A DNA stretch of 6,159 bases from Lachnospiraceae bacterium. GTDB taxonomy: Bacteria; Bacillota; Clostridia; Lachnospirales; Lachnospiraceae. Both the position numbers and the translations under genes were made by a program. The stretch lies in assembly GCA_003489085.1 (NCBI GenBank), contig DNJM01000143.1, positions 1 through 6,159 on the forward strand, in the 5' to 3' direction. Of this stretch, positions 5,992-6,159 are shown in pieces. Below the pieces are notes generated by a model. That model ran no database searches, was not told the DNA's origin, and saw nothing but the letters and a program-made list of their open reading frames with translations. Each line of letters opens with the position of its first letter. The first letter of the stretch is position 1.

Positions 5992-6159
5992 ATGGAGGAA
6001 GAAAAGATCAGTGTGATGCAAAAGGAGAAGGATGATGCGCTGTATCCGATATTAAAGCTGTCTCTGGATGCGGGCAGAATTCTTCTTAAAAATGGAGCAG
6101 AGATTTTCCGGGTAGAAGAAACGATGCACCGGATCTGCCGCCATTATGGTTATCCGAAT
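5992..6159 (+). CDS. ThrE/YjjP-like exporter large subunit, copy P3, 3' partial
   Basis: The frame opens with an ATG at 5992 after a clear Shine-Dalgarno, GGAGG at 5980-5984, seven bases upstream, and stays open to the window edge (56 residues). Only the start of the soluble domain is present. It carries the family signature LLKNGAEIFRVEET at 32-45, followed by a short helix with RICRHYGY. Over the 38 residues that can be aligned by eye, it shares 24 with P2 and 16 with P1, so P2 and P3 look like the more recent pair of duplicates. The gap after B2 is 24 bases, so it is in the same operon. The rest of the gene, and probably a B3 partner, lie beyond the edge. Confidence 0.85.
   Translation, partial: MEEEKISVMQKEKDDALYPILKLSLDAGRILLKNGAEIFRVEETMHRICRHYGYPN

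Larger units (their letters stand above)
3399..6159 (+). repeat. Tandem array of diverged yjjP/yjjB-like gene pairs (P1-B1-P2-B2-P3)
   Basis: Two and a half successive copies of the same two-gene unit lie head to tail. Spacing between genes runs from a 26-base overlap to a 24-base gap. The copies are alike at protein level and only patchily at DNA level: for example AGAATTCT occurs at the matching place in P2 and P3, but no long identical stretch is seen. They are therefore old duplications or assembled paralogues, not a recent amplification. One promoter at 3319-3347 can serve all. Confidence 0.8.

Overview
The window is a fragment of an anaerobic Gram-positive genome, most likely from class Clostridia. 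Three things point there. It carries genes of selenocysteine-dependent glycine reductase, the Stickland enzyme that reduces glycine to acetyl phosphate. Almost every gene has a strong purine-rich Shine-Dalgarno site. The one clear promoter is of the sigma-A type. A gut or rumen Lachnospiraceae-like organism is a reasonable guess, but this sequence does not fix the genus. All genes lie on the + strand.

Region 1 (1 to about 3300) is the 3' part of a glycine reductase operon. It starts inside grdA, the small selenoprotein A, with an in-frame UGA at 23-25 in a Cys-Phe-Val-UGA context that should be read as selenocysteine. A naive ORF call begins only at the ATG at 41 and loses the catalytic residue. 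After a 136-base spacer rich in hairpins come grdC and grdD, the two subunits of protein C, which turns the carboxymethyl group carried by GrdA into acetyl phosphate. grdB, for the substrate-binding protein B, is not between grdA and grdC, so it must lie upstream or elsewhere. The block closes with an intrinsic terminator at about 3248-3303.

Region 2 (3319 to the right edge) is a separate transcription unit, opened by a good extended -10 promoter at 3319-3347. It holds five tightly packed genes of the ThrE/YjjP-YjjB transporter superfamily in the order P1, B1, P2, B2, P3. P is the larger subunit, with a soluble N-terminal domain plus about five membrane segments. B is the small subunit with about five membrane segments. 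The third P gene runs off the right edge, so a third B gene probably follows. Such a tandem array of two-part exporters is unusual. Its position next to glycine reductase suggests, but does not prove, export of an amino acid or organic acid linked to fermentation.

The two regions differ in codon choice. grdC uses CGT for most arginines, as highly expressed genes do, while P2 uses CGG, AGA and CGA and no CGT. I saw no tRNA, rRNA, CRISPR array, insertion sequence or riboswitch that I could support, and no stretch above 300 bases lacks a gene.
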